Shown here in pieces: positions 27,633 through 35,535 of a stretch of DNA of 63,931 nucleotides. The stretch lies in the NCBI GenBank assembly GCA_045598105.1, contig JAZLLK010000090.1, forward strand, positions 1-63,931. The letters run 5' to 3'. Source of the stretch: UBA1205 sp045598105 (GTDB lineage Bacteria > Bacteroidota > Bacteroidia > Bacteroidales > WCHB1-69). The position numbers were made by a program, and so were the translations under genes. The notes beneath the pieces are model-generated. The model saw nothing but the letters and a program-made list of their open reading frames with translations, ran no database searches and had not been told where the DNA came from. Positions within the stretch are counted from its first letter, which is position 1, and the number at the start of each line of letters is the position of its first letter.

Positions 27633-27980
27633 ATTACAATTTTTTTATAAATATACAATAATAATACACTGATATATAATTGTATATTATTGTGATTTTA
27701 TTACTAAATATATATATATACATTCTATTATTGTAACATATTGCGAATAAGAAAGCCATGTGTACATCAATTGTAAGGAGCAGAAGGCCGTACAGTTATT
27801 GCGAGGCACTGCATGGGGGAGAGCAGGATGCTATGGGTAAATGGAAATGTGTAATGGTTATATAGCAGGCAAAAAAACAGGAAGAAACGCTCAATCTCAG
27901 AAAAAAACTCGTGCTTTTGCATATTGAAAATAGAAGAGGTATCATTATTTCAAAGATAGTAATATAAAAATCAACATAAA
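27633..27980. other. AT-rich intergenic region of about 350 bp without recognised gene
   Basis: The first part holds a perfect 10-bp inverted repeat, AATATACAAT (27650-27659) with ATTGTATATT (27679-27688), which may end the symporter transcript though no T-run follows. Bases 27740-27960 have higher GC and no convincing frame. I found no RNase P, SRP, tmRNA or 6S signature and no clear -7 element. Confidence 0.5.
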
Positions 27981-28331
27981 ATGAAGAGAGTATTTGGAGT
28001 AGCGGTTATAGCTGTAGTGGTAGCAGGAATATTATTTATAGCTTGTAAAACAAGTAATAAAGCTGAAGCACAATTGTTGCAGCAAAGTGCAGATACGGCA
28101 GGTAAAATGCTGGTATGTGGGCGTGATGTGAAGAATTTGGAGGTTTATTATGAGGATACGGATAGCGGTGAAGTTCATTTTACCGATAAGGTTACACACG
28201 AAACATGGACAGGTTCTTTTAAAAAATTGGGCAATGATGCTTATATAATGCATTGTGATAAAAAACAGCTATGTATTAGGGTAAGCAGAAAGCCCCATTT
28301 CCATAAGCCGGCTCACGGGGTAGGAGAATAG
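27981..28331 (+). CDS. Small lipoprotein of unknown function
   Basis: A 116-residue protein with a type II signal peptide and lipobox LFIAC-K (Cys22). The mature part has a Gly/Asp-rich segment 'CGRDVKNLEVYYEDTDSGEVHF' (about residues 46-66) and ends in a His-rich tail (PHFHKPAHGVGE). This resembles small MliC-like or copper-binding lipoproteins only weakly, and I do not assign a family. Its last 63 bases overlap the end of mutY on the opposite strand. Confidence 0.7.
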   Translation: MKRVFGVAVIAVVVAGILFIACKTSNKAEAQLLQQSADTAGKMLVCGRDVKNLEVYYEDTDSGEVHFTDKVTHETWTGSFKKLGNDAYIMHCDKKQLCIRVSRKPHFHKPAHGVGE

Positions 28332-29327
28332 CATGTTATGGTGTACGGTAAGCACATTGGCAGGCCAATGTGGTGTGCCTGCCTGTATATCCATGTAGAA
28401 GAATTGGCCGGTAATGAGTTGGTGTGTAAGTTGGTGCTTATACACGGGTGAGGAGTGCAGGAGTGAGAATTGGCAATGCTGCAAAGCCTGTGTAAAGTAG
28501 GGGTGTTCCATTATATGTTCCCATAGTAGGGGGGTATTACTTTCTATAAGGGGAAATTCATAGAGTCCGGCCCATATATCATCAGTTTTTCGTTTTTGCA
28601 GGTATGTATATTGTTGACAGGTTACGCACAGGTAATAGAGAAAGCGTTTTTTTATACGTACTTTTTTTTCTTTTACGGGTAGCATGTGGCAGGTGTGGTT
28701 TTTGCAGGCCAGGCATATATCGCTCATAGGGCATGTGTGGCAGAGGGGAGCGGAGGGCTTGCACTGCAGTGAGCCAAAGTCCATCATGGCTTGGTTGAAG
28801 GTGCCGGCATGGCGGGTATCCAGCACCTGTTGTGCCAGTTCGGCAAACAGGGTTTTGCCTTTATGGCTGTCAATGGGTGTGTTTATATTGTATATGCGTG
28901 AAAGCACCCGGTACACATTGCCGTCAATGGCGGCATAGGGCATATTGTATGCTATGGAAGCAATGGCAGCGGCGGTATAGGCACCCACTCCTTTTATGCG
29001 GAGTATATCCTGATATTGTTGTGGAAACATGCCATTGAGGTGTTCCATTATATATTTGGCTCCGGCGTGCATATTGCGGGCACGGGAGTAGTAGCCCAGT
29101 CCCTGCCAATATTTCAGCACTTCATCTTCTTCGGCAGTGGCCAATGCCTGTACATTAGGAAATCGCTGTATGAATTGTTCATAGTAGTCTATGCCTTGTT
29201 CTACTCTGGTTTGTTGCAGTATAATTTCCGATATCCATATCAGGTAGGGGTCGGTTAATCCCCGCCAGGGCAGGTCTCGCTTGTTTATGGCATACCATTG
29301 CATCAGCAAATGAGTGAATCTATCCAT
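28269..29327 (-). CDS. mutY: A/G-specific adenine DNA glycosylase
   Basis: This 352-residue enzyme removes adenine opposite 8-oxoguanine. Landmarks are 'EIILQQTRVEQG' with the catalytic glutamate (about residue 34), the helix-hairpin-helix 'LRIKGVGAYTAAAI', the catalytic aspartate region 'AAIDGNVYRVLSR', and the [4Fe-4S] loop C-x6-C-x2-C-x5-C ('CKPSAPLCHTC'). A C-terminal NUDIX-like domain ('TDDIWAGLYEFPL') follows. The start lies seven bases after the stop of the large TPR gene. The 3' end overlaps a convergent lipoprotein gene by 63 bases. Confidence 0.95.
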   Translation of the reverse strand: MDRFTHLLMQWYAINKRDLPWRGLTDPYLIWISEIILQQTRVEQGIDYYEQFIQRFPNVQALATAEEDEVLKYWQGLGYYSRARNMHAGAKYIMEHLNGMFPQQYQDILRIKGVGAYTAAAIASIAYNMPYAAIDGNVYRVLSRIYNINTPIDSHKGKTLFAELAQQVLDTRHAGTFNQAMMDFGSLQCKPSAPLCHTCPMSDICLACKNHTCHMLPVKEKKVRIKKRFLYYLCVTCQQYTYLQKRKTDDIWAGLYEFPLIESNTPLLWEHIMEHPYFTQALQHCQFSLLHSSPVYKHQLTHQLITGQFFYMDIQAGTPHWPANVLTVHHNMLFSYPVSRLMEMGLSAYPNT

Positions 29328-29334
29328 GTATAGC

Positions 29335-32031
29335 TTATTTATGAATAATGTATCGGTATATTTTACTGCTTACCAGTCGGCGGAGGAATATTTTGTCCTC
29401 TTTGCCAAAGGGGTATTGAGCCAGCCAGTCAAAATTTTGGCTGTTTTTCAAAAACATTTCAGCCAGTTTGTTTTGACCTTTTTCTGATAGCATATTTCTG
29501 TTTTTCATTATGTTATATATTTCCATGCAGTGTGTATAGTCCTGCTGTTGCATATACCACAGGGCGGCATGGGGCAGATATTTTTGATGGGAAGGGGTGT
29601 TTAAGAAGTCGGGAAGACCGGGGCAGATGAGGTGGTATTGTTGTATATTTTCTTTTGTATAATAGTCTTGTAGCGATGTGTAGGCGGTAAAAGCGGTGTC
29701 CCACAAATGAAGGTTAAGGTATACTTCTATTTGTTGCAGTTGGCTTTGGTATTCGGCGGCGGGACGTATTTTTTCGGTTATTCTATATATATTTTGGCTA
29801 TATAGGTTTTGGTTTTGCAGTTCCCGTTGTTTTTGGTGTAGCAGTTGGTAGGCCTCATAGTATTGTTGTTGACGCAGGTATTCGCGTGATTTTATTTCGG
29901 TAAGTTGAAATTCTTCTTCCAAATACATTTGCATACGTTGGTCCATGAGTAGCAGGGCTTCATCTTTTTTGCCGTGCAGGCTTGCTATGGTGTCCAGTCC
30001 ATACAGGTCGTAGGCTCTTTCAATGCGGTTATAAAGTTGTTTGGCGGGTTCAAAGTCGTTACAGTACACCCATTGGTTGTATTTCATAAAGGCATATTGT
30101 ATGGTAGGGGTTAGTTTTTTTTCTGTTAAATACACATTTTTTATGTCGTTTACGGCATTTATATCAGTTTGTAGCTGCTTAAGCAGCAAAAAGGAATCCA
30201 ACAGAGAGTAGTTGCCGTAAGGAATATCGTATAAATGAATGCTGAAGCATAATTCGTTAATGTGTTTTTGTATGGCTATAGTATCTTTAGGTGTTTCGGC
30301 TATGATGTCGGTTGTAATATCGTAAGTATAGTTATCGGAAATATATACCGAGTCGGCAGAGGGGTGTGCAGGTCGTTGGGAGGGAGTGGTATTACGGGAG
30401 GTGAGTTGTATATAGGAGGAGTGCATGGCGAAGTATTGGTCTGCTTCATTAGACAGGGTGCCGGTGAGCAGAAGGTTGCCCGAGCGGGCGGCTTGTTGCA
30501 CCTGTTCCAATTTTTGGTTATAGTAGTAGGTATATATATCGGTATATTCGTGGGCAAAGAAGTCGCTGTCAATAATAAGGTGTAGGGTATCAGCGGTAAA
30601 TAGGAGGGTGGCGTTAATTTCGTTAAGGGCTTCGGTGTATCGTTTGTAACTGATGTTTTTACGTATATTTTCTTTGTGACGTTCGGCTATATTAAGGGCT
30701 AAATTCTTAAAATCGGTGTGGTTTTGTATGCTGTCGTTATACAGGTACATGAGTTGGGTAAGTCCTGCGGCGTAGGTATGAGCCAGGTTTAGTTTGTTTA
30801 TTCTTATGGCTTTACCTATAATTTCATAGTAGGATACATATATGCCTTCCTGTGCTTTGGATTTAATGCGGGGCAGGTAATTGTAGCATGATTCCACGGG
30901 TACTATGCGGGCAAACATGTCGGCGGTATCAATTATTTTAAGGGCGTCATAGTAGTTGCGGGCGGCTATATGCTTATTTATTTGGCTGTACAGGCTGTCA
31001 TACAATTCAAGTAGCAGGGCTTGCTTACAGGGCAGGCTATCGCCGCGGGCAGCTATTTTGTGCCAAAGTTCATAATTTTTGTTCCACTCCCGGTTACGGG
31101 TATACAGGGAGCTGAGTCGGTATATGGAGTTGCAGTGTTCCGGATTATAGTCCAGCACCCGATGGTAATAATAAACGGCGTTTTTTATATCTCCTGCCTG
31201 TTCGCAGTTCAGGGCTTTGTTATAGAATAGTTCATCTATATGAGTCAGCTTTTGCTGCAATAGTTGCTTTAAATATTCAATTCTGTGTTTTAGTGTGTTA
31301 TAGGCAGAATAATAGGGCATGGTATCTAGTGCAGAGGCCTGGAGCATGCGTTCAAAATGTTGTTGCCGTATTTGATTCAAAGAGTGTTCAACCGATTGTA
31401 TTTTAAATAAATATACCGGGTATCGGTCCACATAGGAAGTGTCGGTTTGGTCTAATTGAGTATGTAAGGATGCAAACACGGAATCACATTTGTAATAGTC
31501 ATCTATACGATTTCTATAGTGTATAAGCGCCATGCGAGCCTGCTGGGAGTAGCCGAATTTTATGTCAGTTACTTTTATATAGGGAGTGGAAGTAATATTA
31601 TTCCACACAAATAATGTATCATATTCATAATAAGGATGTTGAATATTATATTTGTTAATAACCAGTGAGGTAAGCACATTCATGCCGCTTTTTATATCTA
31701 TGTTAATGTGGTCAATGGAGGCGTATATGGAGTCCTTGAGTAAAAACTGCCTATAGGTAAGCTGGCAGTCGGAGTGAGGGTGTATCAGCTGCAGGTGAAG
31801 GTGGTACAAGCTGTCATGTGAAGATATGTTACCTGCAAGGGTAATATAATATTTAAAGAATGATGCGGAGCAGGTGCTGTCTAAGTCGAACAAAAAGCGG
31901 TGTCCGGTATTATTTTTTTCAAAATAGTAGGAATATTCCTGTTCGTATTGGTGTACTACAGATTGGGCATGTAGCTGTTCCATAATCAGGAGCATGTAGC
32001 AGGCCATGAATATAACTACTGATTTCTTCAT
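29335..32031 (-). CDS. Large exported TPR-like protein of unknown function
   Basis: This 898-residue protein has a signal peptide ending near 'MEQLHAQ' (residue 23). The first 250 residues look like a beta-rich domain. From about residue 250 onward the sequence is helical with TPR-like repeats, the clearest being 'LNCEQAGDIKNAVYYYHRVLDYNPEHCNSIYRLSSLY'-like (around 275-310). It is rich in Tyr, Gln and Asn and low in Gly. There is no T9SS sorting domain or lipobox. It heads a minus-strand unit with mutY, and a TACCTTTG element lies at 32052-32059. Confidence 0.75.
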   Translation of the reverse strand: MKKSVVIFMACYMLLIMEQLHAQSVVHQYEQEYSYYFEKNNTGHRFLFDLDSTCSASFFKYYITLAGNISSHDSLYHLHLQLIHPHSDCQLTYRQFLLKDSIYASIDHINIDIKSGMNVLTSLVINKYNIQHPYYEYDTLFVWNNITSTPYIKVTDIKFGYSQQARMALIHYRNRIDDYYKCDSVFASLHTQLDQTDTSYVDRYPVYLFKIQSVEHSLNQIRQQHFERMLQASALDTMPYYSAYNTLKHRIEYLKQLLQQKLTHIDELFYNKALNCEQAGDIKNAVYYYHRVLDYNPEHCNSIYRLSSLYTRNREWNKNYELWHKIAARGDSLPCKQALLLELYDSLYSQINKHIAARNYYDALKIIDTADMFARIVPVESCYNYLPRIKSKAQEGIYVSYYEIIGKAIRINKLNLAHTYAAGLTQLMYLYNDSIQNHTDFKNLALNIAERHKENIRKNISYKRYTEALNEINATLLFTADTLHLIIDSDFFAHEYTDIYTYYYNQKLEQVQQAARSGNLLLTGTLSNEADQYFAMHSSYIQLTSRNTTPSQRPAHPSADSVYISDNYTYDITTDIIAETPKDTIAIQKHINELCFSIHLYDIPYGNYSLLDSFLLLKQLQTDINAVNDIKNVYLTEKKLTPTIQYAFMKYNQWVYCNDFEPAKQLYNRIERAYDLYGLDTIASLHGKKDEALLLMDQRMQMYLEEEFQLTEIKSREYLRQQQYYEAYQLLHQKQRELQNQNLYSQNIYRITEKIRPAAEYQSQLQQIEVYLNLHLWDTAFTAYTSLQDYYTKENIQQYHLICPGLPDFLNTPSHQKYLPHAALWYMQQQDYTHCMEIYNIMKNRNMLSEKGQNKLAEMFLKNSQNFDWLAQYPFGKEDKIFLRRLVSSKIYRYIIHK

Positions 32032-32051
32032 ATACTAAACTATAAGGTATG

Positions 32052-32059
32052 CAAAGGTA
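32052..32059 (-). promoter_or_regulatory. -7 promoter element for the large TPR gene and mutY
   Basis: The minus strand reads TACCTTTG then C, 20 bases before the start at 32031. Confidence 0.7.
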
Positions 32060-32111
32060 ATCATTTTTTAGTGAAGGGCAGGAGAGTAAACAGAATGCTA
32101 ATAAACATCCT

Positions 32112-32138
32112 GGTGTTAAATGTATTATATTTAACACC
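32112..32138. promoter_or_regulatory. Perfect 10-bp inverted repeat between tsaD and the large TPR gene
   Basis: GGTGTTAAAT (32112-32121) and ATTTAACACC (32129-32138) flank a 7-base spacer. It could end the tsaD transcript, although no T-run follows, or act as an operator about 55 bases upstream of the TPR-gene promoter. Confidence 0.55.
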
Positions 32139-32171
32139 GTGATTTATAATATTTTATTGCATGCGTAATTG

Positions 32172-33194
32172 TTATTCCAGTTTTTTGAAATGCTGTTGAG
32201 TATAGGGGGCAGCGTTTAAGGAGCAAAAATCATGATTCAAATATTTAAAATAGCCGGCTATGCCTATCATAGCGGCGTTATCGGTACTCAACTTAAACGA
32301 AGGGATATGTACTGTCCATCCGTATTGGTGTGACAGGTTGATAATAGCCTGTTGCAGGCCGCTATTAGCCGATACGCCACCGGCAATAGCTATTTCTTTT
32401 ATTTTTAAATTTTTGGAAGCCATTATCAGTTTTTTTGTAAGGGAACTTATAATGGCTTGTTGTATAGAGGCGCATAGGTCGTTCATGTTTTCCTGTATAA
32501 AATTGGGGTTTTCTTTTAATTTGTCACGCAAAAAGTACAGGAATGAGGTTTTAAGTCCGCTAAAGCTGTAGTTATATCCTGCTATATTGGCTTTACTGAA
32601 GCTGAAGGCGTTAGGGTTACCTTCTTTGGCCAGTTTATCTATCTGGGGGCCGCCCGGATAGGGGAATCCCAATATTTTGGCTGCCTTGTCAAAGGCTTCG
32701 CCGGCTGCGTCATCTATGGTAGTACCTACCACTTGCATGTCAAATGGACTATTAATACGCAGTATTTGGGTATGACCGCCTGAAACGCATAGGCATAAAA
32801 AGGGGAACTTGGGAGCGGGGCTTTCTTTTTTAATAAAATGTGACAATATGTGGCCTTGCAGGTGGTCCACATCTACCATGGGTATATTCAAGGCATAGGC
32901 AAAAGCTTTTGCAAACGATACGCCTACCAATAGGGAGCCCAGCAGACCGGGGCCGCGGGTAAAAGCTACCACCGATATGTCTTTTTGTGCTATACCGGCT
33001 TGTTTAATAGCGGTATCTACTACAGGAATAATATTTTGCTGGTGAGCTCTGGAAGCCAGTTCCGGTACTACACCACCATATTGTGCGTGAACACTCTGGC
33101 TGGCTATTACATTTGAAAGTAATTCATTGTCCTTCAGTATGGCAGCAGAAGTGTCATCACATGACGATTCTATAGCTAATGTGTATATACTCAT
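32172..33194 (-). CDS. tsaD: tRNA N6-adenosine threonylcarbamoyltransferase
   Basis: This 340-residue protein makes t6A37 on ANN-decoding tRNAs together with TsaB, TsaC and TsaE. ATG 33194 (MSIYTLAIESSCDDTS) is chosen because a longer frame would run into the promoter at 33204-33211. Motifs are 'VPELASRAHQQNI' and 'VDHLQGHILSHF', which supply the metal-binding histidines, 'CVSGGHTQI', and 'AGGVSANSGL' near residue 270. The partners are not in the window. Confidence 0.95.
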   Translation of the reverse strand: MSIYTLAIESSCDDTSAAILKDNELLSNVIASQSVHAQYGGVVPELASRAHQQNIIPVVDTAIKQAGIAQKDISVVAFTRGPGLLGSLLVGVSFAKAFAYALNIPMVDVDHLQGHILSHFIKKESPAPKFPFLCLCVSGGHTQILRINSPFDMQVVGTTIDDAAGEAFDKAAKILGFPYPGGPQIDKLAKEGNPNAFSFSKANIAGYNYSFSGLKTSFLYFLRDKLKENPNFIQENMNDLCASIQQAIISSLTKKLIMASKNLKIKEIAIAGGVSANSGLQQAIINLSHQYGWTVHIPSFKLSTDNAAMIGIAGYFKYLNHDFCSLNAAPYTQQHFKKLE

Positions 33195-33203
33195 AATTGA
33201 GTG

Positions 33204-33211
33204 CAAAAGTA
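33204..33211 (-). promoter_or_regulatory. -7 promoter element for tsaD
   Basis: The minus strand reads TACTTTTG then C; the ATG follows about 10 bases later, so the leader is very short. Confidence 0.65.
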
Positions 33212-33314
33212 GCATTTTTTTTGCTAATGGCAGCTAAAATTTCAACTTAGAAAATAATAAAAAATGTAGGGGAAAAATATAAGCCCGACATGTAGGGCTT
33301 TGTGAAAAAAATGT

Positions 33315-33322
33315 TACATTTG
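33315..33322 (+). promoter_or_regulatory. -7 promoter element for the DegT-family aminotransferase
   Basis: TACATTTG then C. A small stem AAGCCC (33281-33286) with GGGCTT (33295-33300) lies just upstream. Confidence 0.65.
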
Positions 33323-33345
33323 CATTTTACTAAAATGACAATAGC

Positions 33346-34560
33346 ATGATACCATTTTCGCCACCCAGAGTAGATGAAAAAACAGTAGAAGAAGTAAGCA
33401 AAGCTTTGTTATCGGGTTGGATTACTACCGGAGCACGTACCAAGGAATTTGAACGTCGTATAGCTGCCTACTGCGGTATAGAGAAAGTGTTGTGTGTTAG
33501 TTCGGCATCGGCAGGTTTGGAGTTGGCATTACGCTGGTATGGAGTGCAAGAAGGTGATGAGGTGATATTGCCGGCATATACCTATGCGGCCACAGCCAAT
33601 GTGGTGGTGCATTGTGGTGCAAGGCCTGTAATGGTGGAGTGTAACAGTGATGATTTTAATATAAGTATAGATGCTATACGCCGGGCCGTAACGGCCAAAA
33701 CCAAGGTGATAATGCCGGTGGATATAGGCGGCATGCCTTGTGATTATGATGCTATATATAGTGTGGTAAATAGTGATGAAATAAGACGGTTATACAATCC
33801 GCGTACTGCTAATCAGCAAAAGTTGGGGCGTATGTTGGTATTGGCAGATGCCGCTCATTCCATAGGTGGCATGTACAAAGGCAAACGTACCGGTGCGCTT
33901 GCCGATATCAGTGTGTTTTCATTTCATGCGGTTAAAAATCTTACCACGGGCGAGGGCGGAGCTATTTGCATAAATATGCCTAAGGAATTTTCGGCAGAAG
34001 AAATGTATAAGGAGTTCAATATAAAATCATTGCATGGCCAAACTAAGGATGCTTTTTCCAAAATGCAAATAGGTAATTGGGAATATGACATAGTGGAGGC
34101 CGGTAATAAATGCAATATGACGGATATAGCTGCAGCCATGGGTTTGGTAGAGTTGGAGCGATATGATAACGATATGCTGGTAAAGCGTAAAGCTATATTT
34201 GATGCGTATACTCAAGCATTTAAGTGTGAACAGTGGGCAGAATTGCCTACGTATCATACAGCAGGTAGAGAAACGTCATATCATTTATATTTATTGCGTA
34301 TTAAGGGTGCATCATTGGAGCAGCGTAATGCAGTAATAGAGCATATATTTAATCAGGAAGTATCGGTAAATGTGCATTATAAGCCGCTTCCGCTAATGAG
34401 TTATTATAGCGGGATGGGGTATGATATGGCCGGATATCCTGTAAGCTATGATAATTATAGCAGGGAAATTACTCTTCCTGTGTATTATACTTTGAGCCTG
34501 GAAGATGTAAGTAAGGTAATACAGGTAGTAAAGGCAGCGGTAACTGCTGTAATGCAATAA
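33346..34560 (+). CDS. DegT/DnrJ/EryC1/StrS family PLP-dependent sugar aminotransferase
   Basis: This 404-residue enzyme of the nucleotide-sugar aminotransferase family transfers an amino group to a keto-sugar for surface glycan synthesis. Visible residues are 'SSASAGLELAL' (cofactor phosphate), 'ILPAYTYAATANVV', 'ADAAHSIGG' and the PLP lysine K197 in 'FSFHAVKNLTTGEGG'. About 20 extra residues between 140 and 160 ('DEIRRLYNPRTANQQKL') are longer than in many relatives. The specific sugar is unknown. The next gene begins nine bases later. Confidence 0.92.
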   Translation: MIPFSPPRVDEKTVEEVSKALLSGWITTGARTKEFERRIAAYCGIEKVLCVSSASAGLELALRWYGVQEGDEVILPAYTYAATANVVVHCGARPVMVECNSDDFNISIDAIRRAVTAKTKVIMPVDIGGMPCDYDAIYSVVNSDEIRRLYNPRTANQQKLGRMLVLADAAHSIGGMYKGKRTGALADISVFSFHAVKNLTTGEGGAICINMPKEFSAEEMYKEFNIKSLHGQTKDAFSKMQIGNWEYDIVEAGNKCNMTDIAAAMGLVELERYDNDMLVKRKAIFDAYTQAFKCEQWAELPTYHTAGRETSYHLYLLRIKGASLEQRNAVIEHIFNQEVSVNVHYKPLPLMSYYSGMGYDMAGYPVSYDNYSREITLPVYYTLSLEDVSKVIQVVKAAVTAVMQ

Positions 34561-34569
34561 TACATAGAC

Positions 34570-35424
34570 ATGAAAAGAACTATAGTCCTATGTATATGTA
34601 TATGGTTGGTATGTGTAGGCGTAGTGAATAGTCAGGAGGCACCTGTAAAGTGTGTGCAGCCTGTGGAAGTGGTAGCGCATTTGGGGGCATGGATACCGGA
34701 TAGTATAGTGTTACATGGCTCTACTCAGGGCATGGCTATAAAAGGTAAGTATTGCTATATGTTGCGTCATGGCGGGCAGTGTGTGGTGTTGAATATGCGT
34801 AAGCATATATGTGAGCGGGTGTATCAGCTTCCGCAAAATACCTCTCATTGTAATAATGCCAATTTCGGGCGAAGGTATAAGGGTTCACCTTTGTTATATG
34901 TGTCGGAATGTTTTGGCCGTAAGGCCTGCTATGTGTATAGTATGGGTAAACGTGGAGTAAATCTTGTACAAAAACTTTATTTTCAGTGTGATGAAGGTAA
35001 CGTGGCTCAGGATTGGTGTGTTGACGTGCGACGAGGGCATATATACGCCTATGGCGGAAAAATGGGCGGTCCCATGTATTTAAAGCAGTTGCAGCTTGCA
35101 GGTATTGGCAGTAAGGAAGTATATTATAATTGTAGTCAGGTAAGGAGTCAGGTGTGGTTATATGGAGTGCAGGTAGCACAAGGCAGCAAAATATATGGAA
35201 AATATGTTTTGTTGCCTGACGGCAACAAGCCCGGAAAGTATTATTTGCATGTGGTGTGCCTACGCACAGGCCGTGAAGTGTGTTGTTTAGATCTTAAAAA
35301 TATAGGCTGTGAGCCGGAAGGGGTAGAGGTAAAGGGAAGGTGGATGTATATAAATTTTCATACACCTAATCCCGCCTATAACAGCATATACAGGTGGAAT
35401 ATTAAGCAAATACTTCGCCGGTAA
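34570..35424 (+). CDS. Exported cysteine-rich protein of unknown function
   Basis: A 284-residue protein with a signal peptide ending near 'VGVVNSQ' (residue 21). The mature part is beta-rich with repeated aromatic strands and about 17 cysteines. Phrases such as 'STQGMAIKGKYCYML', 'CNNANFG' and 'EPEGVEVKGRWMYI' spaced along the chain suggest a beta-propeller of five or more blades. Such a cysteine number is unusual for this organism's other exported proteins. I do not recognise the family. It is closely linked to the sugar aminotransferase. Confidence 0.7.
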   Translation: MKRTIVLCICIWLVCVGVVNSQEAPVKCVQPVEVVAHLGAWIPDSIVLHGSTQGMAIKGKYCYMLRHGGQCVVLNMRKHICERVYQLPQNTSHCNNANFGRRYKGSPLLYVSECFGRKACYVYSMGKRGVNLVQKLYFQCDEGNVAQDWCVDVRRGHIYAYGGKMGGPMYLKQLQLAGIGSKEVYYNCSQVRSQVWLYGVQVAQGSKIYGKYVLLPDGNKPGKYYLHVVCLRTGREVCCLDLKNIGCEPEGVEVKGRWMYINFHTPNPAYNSIYRWNIKQILRR

Positions 35425-35535
35425 TATCTCTTCCTATTATTGAAGTTTATGTAATATGTTTATAATACGATTATATACAATAATTTACATTTTTATGTAT
35501 AAAAAAATTGTAATATATACATTTTGTATCGTTTT
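35425..35535. terminator. AT-rich convergent intergenic with small hairpins
   Basis: This 111-bp spacer separates two convergent genes. TTTACAT and ATGTA around 35484-35499 and TACAAT/ATTGTA at 35476-35512 could form nested AT-only stems ending transcription from both sides. The evidence is weak. Confidence 0.3.

Noticed and set aside
27759..27866. Short ORF in the intergenic region before the small lipoprotein
   Set aside because: About 35 codons, no homology-like pattern, no promoter or ribosome-binding site.
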